Source of the DNA: Stentor coeruleus
Taxonomy: Eukaryota; Ciliophora; Heterotrichea; Heterotrichida; Stentoridae
Length of the DNA stretch: 24,236 bases
Assembly: GCA_001970955.1 (NCBI GenBank)
Contig: MPUH01001098.1
Span: 1-24,236 of the forward strand
Direction: 5' to 3'
Below are positions 9,904 through 19,621 of the stretch, piece after piece (the stretch's first letter is position 1; each line of letters starts with the position of its first letter). A model generated the notes under the pieces. The model worked only from the letters and a program-made list of their open reading frames with translations. It was not told the origin of the DNA and did no database searches. Both the position numbers and the translations under genes were made by a program.

Positions 9904-10895
9904 CACTTTTATAGTAAAAAACAAAGTTAAATAAGAAAAAATATTTAATTAAAATTAGCAGGATGAAAGGAATTATATTACAATTTATATTGTTACTAGA
10001 GGAAATTGGAAATCACATATTTTAAATTATAATATAGTATGGTTATGTTTGATAATATTTTACATATAAGAATTCTGATTATATAAACTTTTTAAATTTT
10101 GGAAGGTTTTACTATAATGATAGCATGGTTTTTAAGTATGTTGGGATATGAAAAAACTAAAGAATGAATAAAACTTTTTTCGAAGTTTTAACTGATTTAG
10201 TTTTTATCTTATGAAANTCTAAATGCAAATAAAAATACGGATCTGGAATACCATATTTATAGTAACCCCTATACTTCTGAAAATCGAATCCTAAAGTATC
10301 CCCTGCGGCTATACATTATACGCTATTTGTCTTGAAAATCTACAAAACGTCAAATCTTATCTGTCCCCAGTGCCCAAAATCTTGAGATTCATCAAATCCT
10401 ATCTCTAAAAACCATTCTCTAGTGAATTTGTAATCGAAATTAAGCTTTACTGCCAAAATCACGCCTAAAAAGAATTAGCAGTCTGCATAAAAAACTCTAA
10501 ACTAGTCATAATATGTACCCTTTTGATCTTAAGGAGACCATATTGACTTGGATGGGACTATTTTTAAATTTGCTGAGCCTGAGAATATAGGTGAATTCAT
10601 ATCAATGGCTAGAATCATTTCAATGGACCAATAATCAAGTTTATCTACAAGGAATTTAGTTAGTAATTAAATATGTTAAATTCAAACATCATAAAAATCA
10701 TGCCAAAATTTGCTTCCCATCATCACATATTTTCCATAAAAAACCAAACATTTTCTATTAAATTCACACAATTTTCGATAAAATATCCTCACATCGCATC
10801 ACAAAATTTTCCATCAAAAACTCAAACTTCATATCAAAACATACAAAAATATTATTTTATCCCTATCCTACAATCTCTATCTCTGAAAAATATAT
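9904..10895. other. Intergenic region with possible coding relic
   Basis: No intact gene. From about 10680 to 10157 one minus-strand frame reads as protein-like sequence rich in Asp, Gly, Trp and aromatic residues, but it is interrupted by six TAA/TAG codons and no 15-nt intron removes them. The single N at 10217 falls inside this frame and has no flanking duplication, so it may be an ambiguous base. I read this as a decayed gene or chance. Near 10729-10780 a 21-bp period is visible. Confidence 0.35.
10729..10791 (+). repeat. Short 21-bp-period imperfect tandem repeat
   Basis: Units beginning ATTTTCCAT, ATTTTCTAT and ATTTTCGAT start at 10729, 10750 and 10771, a period of 21 bases. A related but displaced unit starts at 10806. 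In one plus-strand frame this gives three FSIK heptads, but that frame has no other support and runs into the end of the gene on the other strand. Confidence 0.45.
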
Positions 10896-11639
10896 TTACA
10901 AAGGTCTTAAAAAATTTCCACTAGGGTATCTTTTCTTATGTAACTGTTTTTGCAAACTGATTTTTTCTATCTGTATCAGCTGTAACAAGGACTCTTTCGA
11001 CCCCAAAAGTTCTCCTCCACCAAGGTTCCCAATCATTTCTTCATAACTTTCCGACAAATTAGTTTCAGTGCTGCACTTGCTTGTATGATATCTATGAAAA
11101 TTAGGAGTTTTACTCAAACCTCCAAAAATGCCTGCAAAAAACAAATCAGGTGAGCGGGGTTTTCTTATATGTCTAGTTTTACCATCATTCCCAGATATGT
11201 ATTTTGAGATTTTCCTTTTGGGAGTTTCTTCTTCTTCTGGATATTCTTCTACAAAGCTTTTAAGGATTGAGAGTTCTTCATTTGAATTACTTTCTTGAAT
11301 ACTTGAAAGAGAAGTGTCGTTAAAAAGGTCTATGAGCTCGTGTAAGTCACCTTGACAAGGGATTAGTTTAACCATTTCTCCATAGGAACTAGATGAAAAA
11401 CAACTACCTGGGCTGTGAATTAATAGGACTTCATTTTCACATGTGTCTGTGCATTCAGTCTGGATTGCGATGCTTTGAGTTTTGTTGGAAAAGTTTGGGC
11501 TAGACTTTTGACAGTGACTTAGAGGAGGAAGCCCAGATTGACTTTTTGATGAGAGAATAGGTGATAGAGTTCTTATAGAGATTAACTCTTTATCAAGTTT
11601 GAAGGATTTATGAGTGCTCATGAGAATAATTGACTTCAT
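10896..11639 (-). CDS. Uncharacterised Ser-rich protein
   Basis: A 247-residue frame ending in TAA. It has ATGs at 11637-11639 and, six codons later, at 11619-11621; either could be the start. The sequence is Ser, Glu and Lys-rich with an acidic patch (EEYPEEEETPKRK, about residues 128-140) beside basic SPxx/TPKR motifs that could be kinase sites. The last 40 residues (from about SKESLLQLIQ) look helical. I see no signal peptide, membrane helix or catalytic motif, and no recognised family. Base composition and a frame this long in AT-rich DNA support coding. The protein is probably disordered and regulatory, but that is inference. Confidence 0.65.
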   Translation of the reverse strand: MKSIILMSTHKSFKLDKELISIRTLSPILSSKSQSGLPPLSHCQKSSPNFSNKTQSIAIQTECTDTCENEVLLIHSPGSCFSSSSYGEMVKLIPCQGDLHELIDLFNDTSLSSIQESNSNEELSILKSFVEEYPEEEETPKRKISKYISGNDGKTRHIRKPRSPDLFFAGIFGGLSKTPNFHRYHTSKCSTETNLSESYEEMIGNLGGGELLGSKESLLQLIQIEKISLQKQLHKKRYPSGNFLRPL

Positions 11640-12211
11640 TTATGATTGCAATTATGATTACTGTATCATAAAGAAGATTAGTTGATTTTATTAAGACACA
11701 GTAGTTTGGTATTTGATGACTAATTTTGAATTAGTTTATAAGATTAGTTTGAAAGATTAGTAAAGAGGAGTTTTATTTACAGCATAAGAGTGATGTGGAC
11801 AGTAAGTAGCCATTTAGGAATTTGCCTATCTTTAATTGGAAAATTGTCATGAAGAAAGATGAATAGAGATAGAATGTTAAGGTCATTTAAATTTGAAATA
11901 AGTTCCTGAGTAGAATTTTTTTTTTATGAGGTTAGAAAAAAAGTTTATATATAGAAATTAGGGATTGTAATAAAACGAAACTATAATTGAAAAAGTAATT
12001 TGTGTATGTTTTAGTAAAACATTGATATTTTTTACAATCATAAGAAAAGATATAAGGGACTTTAAAGTTGTTATTATTTTTTTTGAATATTACTACACAC
12101 CAAATTATCCAAACCTAATATGCTAAAAAATTATGGAAAATCCTCATACAAATAAAACTTATCTCCTTTTAAAGGCTACTTTCCAATAACCTAAATAATA
12201 AAATCTTTATA
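11640..12211. other. AT-rich spacer between divergent genes
   Basis: Lies between the gene ending upstream on the minus strand and the plus-strand gene at 12212. No open frame, RNA gene or repeat recognised; it probably contains both promoters. Confidence 0.45.
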
Positions 12212-12580
12212 ATGGAAACGCTAGCAGTAATCAACCACAGCATGATGGTCAAACTACCTTTAGGAGTGCAAAGCATATTAAAATCCCTGCCTTTCTCAGA
12301 CTTTTCTATAATTTTAATAATTGGCAGCACACTAATAATAGTCATATTACTTTTATTGAACTTAAGCATGCAAGACCTAACCTTATCTTCAACACCTGAC
12401 CCAGAAACCAAAAACCCAAAAGAATCTAAAGAAAAAAGGACCCAACACACTAACAACCAGCACAAATTAAAGAAAAGAAACTCCAAGTCCCATTCAGACC
12501 ATGAAATACATAGAGCTGGTAAAAAGAAAGGGCAAGGAAGTTTTAATAATCTTAGAAGGACTTCAGATAAGTTCGAGTAA
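12212..12580 (+). CDS. Small single-pass membrane protein
   Basis: A 122-residue protein ending in TAA, only 27 bases before the next gene on the same strand. A strongly hydrophobic helix spans about residues 31-52. It is followed by a very basic, polar tail of about 65 residues (Lys, Arg, Ser, Asn, His), which by the positive-inside rule should face the cytosol. No family is recognised. A minus-strand frame covers 12169-12486, but it reads hydrophobic only because it is the complement of Lys/Leu-rich sequence. I prefer the plus strand because of the sensible membrane-plus-tail design and tight spacing to its neighbour. Moderate confidence. Confidence 0.5.
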   Translation: METLAVINHSMMVKLPLGVQSILKSLPFSDFSIILIIGSTLIIVILLLLNLSMQDLTLSSTPDPETKNPKESKEKRTQHTNNQHKLKKRNSKSHSDHEIHRAGKKKGQGSFNNLRRTSDKFE

Positions 12581-12607
12581 AGTAAGTAAGTTAGGATTCT
12601 TATAATA

Positions 12608-13261
12608 ATGGTAAAGAAGCAGGAACATAAACCTCCAGTGTATACTTTTACTATAAAGCCGGATTCTCGACCTGCTTATAGTCGTATTCTTGTTACAACT
12701 TCTCCAGTTTCATCGTGCTTTGGACTGAGTCTGTTCCTAGAAAACACGAAATTCGCTACAGTCTCTGTTACAATAGAGAATAAAGGGCCTAAAACAAGTC
12801 TTCAGATTGCTAATTTGTATGTGAACAATGGGGTTCTGTATATTAATGCTAGTGAAAAGCTCAGACCTGAGTTCGCTGTGAATTTTGTGGAGTTTTTGAA
12901 TACTGCTGGCTGGCTTGGCTGTGAGGTTATCGGCTTGGACAGTACTAGCGAGTTTGACTATGTGGGTAATCCAGGAAGTAGATTGAAATGCTTGTGTTCG
13001 AGAACTTGGACTTGTTCTTGCGAAAACTCTCTTGATCCTGGAAATAGTTTCCAAGGACTTTGTGGGGCACTTCTTATGGCAGCTCAAGTTCATAATTACC
13101 CTGCAAAGTGCATTCTTGGAGTAACTTCTGGATACGAGCTTTCTAAAGAAAATGTGAGTATTTTCTCTTCCTTATCAAATGATTTCGGTCTTAGTTGCAA
13201 TATAATTCAAGGCATAACACGTTTTGAACAAGAAAAATACAAGCACCAAATTTACTCATAA
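12608..13261 (+). CDS. Proteasome assembly chaperone 1-like protein (PAC1/Pba1)
   Basis: A 217-residue protein. The family forms a heterodimer with PAC2 that binds the 20S proteasome alpha ring during assembly. What I see: a C-terminal Ile-Tyr-Ser that fits the HbYX motif (hydrophobic-Tyr-any) used to dock into alpha-ring pockets, as in human PAC1 (ending Ile-Tyr-Thr). A segment of about residues 151-190 (GLCGALLMAAQVHNYPAKCI and following) matches in layout the PAC1 region where a small-residue helix is followed by a strand and a downstream helix. Residues 75-105 give the expected strand/helix (LYINASEKLRPEFAVNFVEF). Length is a little below human PAC1. No membrane segment. The call rests on remembered family features, not a search, so it is probable rather than certain. 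Confidence 0.55.
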   Translation: MVKKQEHKPPVYTFTIKPDSRPAYSRILVTTSPVSSCFGLSLFLENTKFATVSVTIENKGPKTSLQIANLYVNNGVLYINASEKLRPEFAVNFVEFLNTAGWLGCEVIGLDSTSEFDYVGNPGSRLKCLCSRTWTCSCENSLDPGNSFQGLCGALLMAAQVHNYPAKCILGVTSGYELSKENVSIFSSLSNDFGLSCNIIQGITRFEQEKYKHQIYS

Positions 13262-13542
13262 ACACTTACTAAGATTAGTTTAGATTATTATAAGAGCATT
13301 CGTTTCGAGATAATGCCTAATACAAATACTCTGTTTATAATATATCTAACAAAAAATTTTTAAGTATTTTCTAATTATCCAATACTACACTAATAATATA
13401 TTTCTTTATACCTTAACCGAATTTTATTCTATCATCTATAGCTTTCCAATTGCTTTCCTATATTTAGTAAAATCTCAAGTTAAACATCAGTATCATTATA
13501 AAATTATATGCAGCAAAACTTATAGAAACTAAAGACTAATTA

Positions 13543-13980
13543 TTATGGCTGAATAGGACCTTTTGATAGTTTTTGAGGGAAATCATGATAAAGCGAATGC
13601 ACTATTGTGACTAAAATGCAAATACTGAGTGTATAAGGAGCACAAGACCAAGAAATACCCAAACTAAGGAAAAGATAAGCTAATGTGAATGCTAGTTCAG
13701 TATAAAATCGTTCTTTAGTAATAACAAGCCTTTTGAAAAAATACATGCAAAAACAAGGTAGAGTCCATGAAAACACATCTTGAAAATTGAAGCTTGCAAC
13801 ACAAAGAGCAATTACGAAATCCATTAGTATATAAGCATACCAGAATTGAAGAAGGTTCTCATTTATCCTTTTACGTGCCTCACTCTTATATGGTTTTGAG
13901 AATCTACTACAGTTTATAAAGTCTTTAAGATTGTCTAAGCAGTCTTCTGTTGATATTGGCCAATTTTCGAATATTGGCAT
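13543..13980 (-). CDS. PRA1-family (prenylated Rab acceptor-like) membrane protein
   Basis: A 145-residue protein from the ATG at 13978-13980 to TAA. The family acts in ER/Golgi membranes and binds prenylated Rab GTPases. The N-terminal 40 residues are soluble and contain SRFSKPYKSEARKRINENL (24-42), which resembles the family pattern in which a short F-S-x-P stretch precedes a basic Arg/Asn-rich helix before the membrane part. Four hydrophobic segments follow at about 45-63, 66-83, 93-109 and 112-130, the usual PRA1 arrangement in two hairpins. The short C-terminal tail is polar. The length matches the family. The reading is good but made by eye; another small four-helix membrane protein is possible. 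Confidence 0.6.
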   Translation of the reverse strand: MPIFENWPISTEDCLDNLKDFINCSRFSKPYKSEARKRINENLLQFWYAYILMDFVIALCVASFNFQDVFSWTLPCFCMYFFKRLVITKERFYTELAFTLAYLFLSLGISWSCAPYTLSICILVTIVHSLYHDFPQKLSKGPIQP

Positions 13981-15128
13981 TTTACTTTATAGATGATTTT
14001 TATTAGATTTTAAAAGATTCGGATTGTAAAAAGAGGATTTTTTGGATTGATTTAAAGTTTGGGTTTTTTTTGAAAAGGTTAATAGGATAGTTTATGATAA
14101 TATAAGGATATAAATAAACTATGGAATGACAAATTTTTAGAAGTTATTAAATTGATTTCTGAATGATGTTGATGAATTAAAAATTGATTTTAAAGGTTTA
14201 CAATGAAGATAATTAATTTGATAAGATGTTGATAAAATATGAGATTATTTAAGATGCTATAAGATGCTATAAGAAAAAAATTTATAGAAATATTATTTGA
14301 GTTGCTTATAAGGAGACTTTATGTTAAGAAAAGATGTCTATATAAAGAATAGTTCTTATAATTAAATTTTATGTGATTATAACTCTCATGAATTCACCTT
14401 AAATGAAAATATATAATTTAAAAATATTAATTGTTTGTGGTTTGATATAAGAACTATTGAATTTAAATCAATTGTGTGGGTTAATATATATTTATATCAA
14501 TAGAAATTAACAAGTTATCATGTAATAAATTATTAATCAACTTCATTTTTAAAATCCCAATCATTTCACTAATATAACTATTATCATCGTTTAAAATTCA
14601 ACAAATTATTTATCATTAATCTTCCTACAAAAGTTATAATCTTTCTAACTTATTTAATATTAATTTTTAGTCAATACTATTTTGAATAATTTCAATCGTA
14701 AATTTCCAAGAGTTACTATCTTTTCCTCTATTTTAACAAGTTCTAATTTATCAATGCATAGTCTGCAAGCAAAGCTTTACACACTAATTAAAAATTATTT
14801 ATTAAATCATCTAAGAAACGCTACTCAAAAACAATCAACCAATAATATCAAAATAATAAAAATTCATAATTAATAATTTCCATATCCCAATTAAAAAATC
14901 CCATAATACTTTGAAATCCTCCTACCTAAATTCAATACTTGCATCACAAAATTTCAATACATTCTTTAATTAAAAAAAAATCTACTTACTAAATAATTCC
15001 TTATAATAATACAAATAAATATTAACATTAAACACTAAAATTCTATCAAAGATGATGTAGTCTAAAAAATCTCTAATAATATGAATGTTCTTTTATTACA
15101 AATTACTTACTAAATAATATTATAATAA
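13981..15128. other. AT-rich intergenic region
   Basis: Over 1 kb with no supported gene. A 63-codon plus-strand frame at 14682-14873 is low in complexity and has no domain, so I do not call it. A perfect 10-bp tandem copy (AAGATGCTAT twice, 14251-14270) is the only repeat noticed. The divergent promoters of the PRA1-like gene and the gene at 15129 should lie here. Confidence 0.45.
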
Positions 15129-15676
15129 ATGAGCCAGAAATCTATATTGAAATCCCCTGACGCAAGTAAGAAAAACTTTCGAGTCCGGTTTTCAGATGAA
15201 GCCATCCGTGGGTTAACTTTATNTCATCAAGTTGAGACGCAAGTAAGAAAAACTTTCGAGTCCGGTTTTCAGATGAAGCCATCCGTGGGTTAACTTTATC
15301 CTCTCTGCCGTTTTTCCATTATTCTAAAGCTCAAGTTTCTGAAGTTCTCTCTGTGATCCAAGCAGCTAAAAGTCAGATTCTCCAGCACCTGCAAGAAAAA
15401 AAATCAAAGTCTCATCCAGTTCTAAGCCTTCGAGTAAAATCTTTAGAAATGGCTTCTCCAAAAGGAAAACGAGCATTAAGTTGCACTTATTCTTCAAGGT
15501 TTTCTGAGTATCTCAATGAGAAAAAAACCAAAAAAACTGCAAAAGAAGACCATCATCAGTATATAAAGCTCAAAGAAATCATGATTCTTAAAGAAAAAAA
15601 AGTCAACTCAATCACTCCTAAGCAAGTTTTATCGAATAATTTAATTCAGAAATTCAAAGAGCTAAAAAGTAATTAA
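15129..15676 (+). CDS. Putative protein phosphatase 1 regulator (SILK + RVxF motifs)
   Basis: As assembled the frame breaks at an N (15223) followed by 12 unrelated bases and an exact 64-base repeat. Leaving out 15223-15299 (77 bases) gives one uninterrupted frame of 156 residues from the ATG at 15129-15131 to TAA. Its first 25 residues carry SILK (5-8) and RVRF (18-21), followed by Ser-Asp-Glu. These are the two classical docking motifs of PP1-binding proteins, in the usual order. The remainder is Lys, Ser and Gln-rich and mostly helical, with no catalytic domain, as expected for an intrinsically disordered PP1 regulator. It ends 14 bases before the end of a convergent minus-strand reading. 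The PP1 link is inferred from motifs. Confidence 0.55.
15159..15299. repeat. Exact 64-bp duplication around one N (assembly artefact)
   Basis: Bases 15159-15222 equal 15236-15299, separated by N at 15223 and 12 bases (15224-15235). The second copy shifts the reading frame of the PP1-docking gene, and removing it restores the frame. This supports an unmerged contig overlap rather than a biological repeat. Confidence 0.85.
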
Positions 15677-15690
15677 ATTGGATCTATAAA

Positions 15691-16100
15691 TTATATGATT
15701 TCACATATTTTTGAGCACTCTTCAGTTTGGGTTCTCGATCTGAGATCGTCAATTTTATTACGAAATTCGATTATACTGTCACGTAATTCTTTACTTTCTT
15801 CGTATTTTTTGGTTACTTTTTTGTCAACGTTTTCTAATTTGTTATTAATGTTTTTCATTGTCTCATTTGTGCTTCTGATAAGAATGTTTATTTAGTCTAG
15901 GCTTGTGTGGAGCTGCAAGGAATTGCATCAGGCTGACTAATGAAGCTGTCTTGCATACATCGCGTTGTGGCTAAACGATGACTAGAATCTAGGCAGAGAT
16001 TTGCTTCGGTTCTTATGTTGACTAAACTGCTACATACATTTTCTAAGACTGCTTCTGAATATAGAGGGCCAGGAATGAGAGTGATTAAAATATAATGAGA
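15691..16100 (-). pseudogene. Disrupted coiled-coil protein gene
   Basis: Two protein-like minus-strand stretches sit in different frames. The upstream one (about 16100-15897, ending TAG) includes NVCSSLVNIRTEANLCLDSS. The downstream one (about 15927-15691) runs through a heptad-like coiled coil (MKNINNKLENVDKKV, from the ATG at 15856-15858) to TAA and is interrupted by a TAA at 15892-15894. Joining them needs a frame change between about 15900 and 15930. I found no 15-nt GT...AG intron that repairs the frame or removes the TAA. There is no ATG for the upstream part. The two parts read as one helical protein, so this may be a decayed gene or a gene damaged by assembly errors. No family is recognised. 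Confidence 0.4.
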
Positions 16101-16617
16101 TTAATAAAGTTTATTTTTTATTTTTTATCGATTTTGCAATAGCATATAATAATCATGCTTCTACAAATAGTATTGCAAACAAGAGTTGCTCTGAGAAACA
16201 TTTTAATTAACCAGATATTAGCATTTAGTTTAGGCATCTATTTTTTATTTCTATAAACATAAGATTATAGCGATTAATACTATTTCAAAATCCCTTGTAA
16301 GCTAATTAATGCAAGTTGTAAAATTTATGAGACTCATTTTTATAATATACCCCTGCATCTCTTAGCTTCTACCTAAGGATTTGTGCCCAGGTCCTCTGAT
16401 TTAAATAGCTAGTCATTCATCAATGTTTCCCTCCAATATTTGCATCTTATCAAGACTACTACGTTTTTGTCCTAAATTCTATAAGGTTGAAATACTATTT
16501 TAATATGCAACCTATCAATACTAAAATCAAAAATCCTGTCTATGATTCTAAATTCATATTTTATATATCTTTAAAAAGCTTATTACTAAATAATAATCTA
16601 AAATAAACTCTTAAAAA
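16101..16617. other. Intergenic, no supported gene
   Basis: Slightly richer in G and C near 16345-16480. A plus-strand stretch of about 65 codons without stops ends with TAA at 16604-16606, just before the convergent gene end at 16618. It has no start codon unless an 18-nt intron is assumed, and its Tyr/Phe/Asn/Leu content is what AT-rich DNA gives by chance. I do not call it. Confidence 0.35.
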
Positions 16618-18567
16618 CTATGGGAATTCATTATCTGATATATAAAAACTGCTGAAACTAAATCCCAATAACGGTCCTCCTCTTTCTAAATCTTTGCAAT
16701 CATTATTACTTCTAACTGTTACAGGGATTCCTTTAAAGTTAAAATTATTGTCTAGACTTTTATAGCAACCATGAATATAACCACCAGCATTAAATTCAAT
16801 TTGTAATACTACTCCAGTACTATTTATAGGTACAAGGCAATTAAAATTAACTGTTTCAAAAGATTCTTGACTATAAATCCTTGAAACACCAGCACTAACA
16901 ATAACAAAACCAGCATTCTTAACAGTTACTGAAGCGTTTTCTGAAAATGATTTTCCTACAATAATCCCTGATAATTCTAAACTTCCTGAACAGCTAATAA
17001 CAATTTCATACATTTTAGGTTTTCTTAAATACCATTTCATAAATGTATTCGACAATGTAGGTTGAATTTTTTTAAATCTTAATGATGTATTTTCTGTAAT
17101 ATATTTCAATTGACCATTTGACTCTTGTGATGATTTAACTAAGGCTTCATAAAATCTATTTGCCCTAAATTTAACTACCAATGGATAAATTTCAAATTTT
17201 TTTAAAAACTCAGTGAAAAGATTTGAATACGTTATAGTTATTTCTTTAAGTTTTTTATTTATCGCCTCATCAAATTTTTCTGGATTAATTTCGTTTCTGA
17301 TCTTTGGGGGAATTGATTTACATTGAGAACAATAAGATTTTATATTAACAGAATCAAAGTATTTCGAGATCTGATCATGATGAGTTTCACAGAAAATCTC
17401 TAGAAATTTCAGTTGGTGAATAAAAGTGTCATCTTTACTTAAACTATAAATGCTTATTGATGATCCACATCCACTACACATAGCACTTCCACCTGCGGAT
17501 TTACAAGATTCACATATATAATCACCACAACAAAAAAAATAAGGAGGTCTATGTGTATAATAAGAAAACTTTTCAGAGCCATCGGCTATGCCATGAATAG
17601 CACAAGCTCTAGATATTAATCTATATAAAATTGGATATTTTTCAATAGTTTGAATTTCAGAAATGCTCTTTGAATCAAGGTAGCATTGAGTTGGTTTATA
17701 TAATTTGAAGCATGAATAACATATTTCATGTATAGGATTGTCATGAAGTTTCACTGGCTGTCTGTTTCCCAAACTGAATTCCACACCACAAACAAAGCAA
17801 CATGATCCAATTATTATTTTTTGTGTTTTTTCAGAATTTAAGGCATTCATTGCATAGAAAAAATCTTTTTCAAAGATCCGGCTTCTTAAAACTTTGGAAA
17901 TATGACTGTTAATCGATGCAGAGTTTGCAGAATTTATAGTATCCAAACAAAAATTTGCTAGTCAATCTTTGTATTGAGCATAGTTGATTTTTGTTTGATT
18001 TTGAGGGCATAACTCGCATTTAAACTTGAAATCTTGTATGTCGTAAAATTCACTAACTTTTAAATGTTCTAAGCATATTGGTTGAGGACTATCAAAAAAA
18101 TACCCTTCTAAAAGGCATTTGTATATTTCTTGACCTGCACTATTTAATCTGTTTTTCCATTCTCTCTTTATATACTTTTCATACTTATCTGAAGATAATT
18201 TGTTTTCAAGTATTGCTTTAAGTTTAGACTTTGCTGAATCTCTTCCAAAAGCTAGTTTGCATAAATGATTATTAGGATTGCACTGTTTGCAGAAAAGTCT
18301 AAATGAAGTATCACAAAAATAATGAGCTTGTGAATTAGGATGAAGAGTACATTTGACTATTTCTTGATTCAGATTTACTCTTGTTATTTCATCAATTTTT
18401 TTCACATCTCTATTTTTGTCTGTCAAGTATTCATTATCATTTAAACTCAAATTTATCACGCATCTAGCACAAAATAAATGTCCGTAAAAATTCCGTTTTG
18501 GATCACCGTAAGTAAGATCAATAAATTCATTGCACTCATGACATATAAAGTTACTGTTTTCTGACAT
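16618..18567 (-). CDS. TRIM-like Cys/His zinc-binding protein with in-frame TGA
   Basis: One frame of 650 codons, interrupted only by TGA at 17962-17964 (codon 202). Both sides carry the same zinc-binding plan. First half: Cys9/12 and Cys33/36, then a B-box-like Cys73, His76, Cys85, Cys93/96, then Cys165, His168, Cys184/187. Second half: Cys257/260 and Cys283/286, Cys322, His325, Cys346/347, Cys352/355, Cys364/367, then Cys393, His396, Cys413/416. This looks like an internal duplication of a RING/B-box-type module. About 230 residues of helix and then beta-rich sequence follow. Reading TGA as Trp gives a 649-residue protein; otherwise two adjacent paralogues would be needed, but the 33 residues before the next ATG are coding-like. 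Role as a ubiquitin ligase or scaffold is inferred. Confidence 0.65.
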
Positions 18568-19132
18568 TTATTATAATGTGGGTAATTTAAGAGATGAAAA
18601 AGAGGATTTGGTTGTGTAGATGCGATTGTGATGATTTTAAAAGATTTACGATTTGATAGTGATTAAAAATATAAATTTTTGATTGAGTATAATGGGTAAG
18701 GTATGGGAATTTATGGGAAAAGGTTTTAATATATTGAGATTTATTATCTGGCACTTTATTCAGTTTAGATATCTGCATAAATACTATATATAATCAAAAT
18801 TAGATATCCTTTTACTAAGTGTTTATTAATTACTAAATATTAAAATTCCGAAGTATAATCATTAATATAATTAAACTGCATAAAAACATCTTTATTATTA
18901 CAATCAAAAATTCCAACAAAATATTCTTCAAACTTTATTTTCCCTTAAACCTCATAATCTAATACTTTTCATAACAATTCTCAAAGTCTTTGACCTTATC
19001 ANAACCTCATAATCTAATACTTTTCATAACAATTCTCAAAGTCTTTGACCTTATCATTTCACTTAAATACCCACTTATCATTATTTAGTTTAATTTACAC
19101 AAAACTGTTATTATTAAGCATAAATATATTAC
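18568..19132. other. AT-rich divergent promoter region
   Basis: Lies between the zinc-binding gene on the minus strand and the small spliced gene on the plus strand. A 63-codon minus-strand frame directly upstream of the zinc-binding gene has no domain and I take it as leader sequence. The region includes the duplicated block around N at 19002. Confidence 0.45.
18948..19056. repeat. Exact 54-bp duplication flanking one N (assembly overlap)
   Basis: Bases 18948-19001 equal 19003-19056, with N at 19002 between them. Same pattern as the other N positions, hence an unmerged contig overlap. Confidence 0.85.
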
Positions 19133-19621
19133 ATGAGCTCTGAACTACAACTTACACTTCTTCTTAAAAGACAAGCTGAAGATGTAATAAATAATTAGAT
19201 CTACGAAAGAAACAATCGAGCAAGCCTCCTTGCATGGCGTGAATACCGAGAAGAAATCCGTAAAAGAATCCACCCAAAATACCCAGAAATCACTTCAACT
19301 CAAGATTCAGACGATTTCGATATTTCTCCGTATAAAACTTATTTATCTAAGTACAAAGATAATCTGACTCAACAGAAACACATGAGAAGCTTTAATAATG
19401 AAAGTTTATCACCAAGGCATACTTTAAAAGAACGGTCCAATAGTTTTGCCAGTCTAAAAATGAAGTCAGAACGTGAAGATATAGAAACTCAATTTCCTCT
19501 GCATTTGCTTATAAACCTTGAAAGCTCTCTTTACAACTCAAATCTTGACAGGGTAAGCAGAGAGTATTCAGGAAGGCTTAAGTCAGTTGCAAATATAATC
19601 TTAAGCAAACTAAACCAATAG
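19133..19621 (+). CDS. Small protein, faint TFIIS central-domain resemblance
   Basis: Exon 1 19133-19183, a 15-nt intron 19184-19198, exon 2 19199-19621, giving 157 residues and ending in TAG. Without splicing the frame stops at a TAG that is itself the last three bases of the intron. The start ATG at 19133-19135 begins MSSELQLTLLLKRQAED. The middle is basic and polar with phospho-site-like motifs (SLSPRHTLKERS). The last 35 residues (INLESSLY ... YSGRLKSVANIILSKLNQ) resemble the helix pair of the TFIIS central domain (IE..IY...Y..R.RS...NLK), but the protein ends there and the zinc ribbon is missing, so this may be chance. It converges on the eS17 gene 105 bases away. Confidence 0.6.
19184..19198 (+). 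other. 15-nt spliceosomal intron
   Basis: GTAATAAATAATTAG. It ends in an in-frame TAG and falls exactly between codons 17 and 18; removal joins QAED to IYERNN in one open frame. Confidence 0.8.

Noticed and set aside
10673-10924. Plus-strand 83-codon frame with FSIK heptads
   Set aside because: It arises from a short 21-bp-period repeat and runs into the end of the minus-strand gene at 10896.
12169-12486. Minus-strand 105-codon frame
   Set aside because: It is the complement of the plus-strand membrane protein frame, which has a better layout and spacing.
16345-16606. Plus-strand 65-codon open stretch ending next to the zinc-binding gene
   Set aside because: It needs an unsupported 18-nt intron and has no start; the residue content is typical of random AT-rich DNA.
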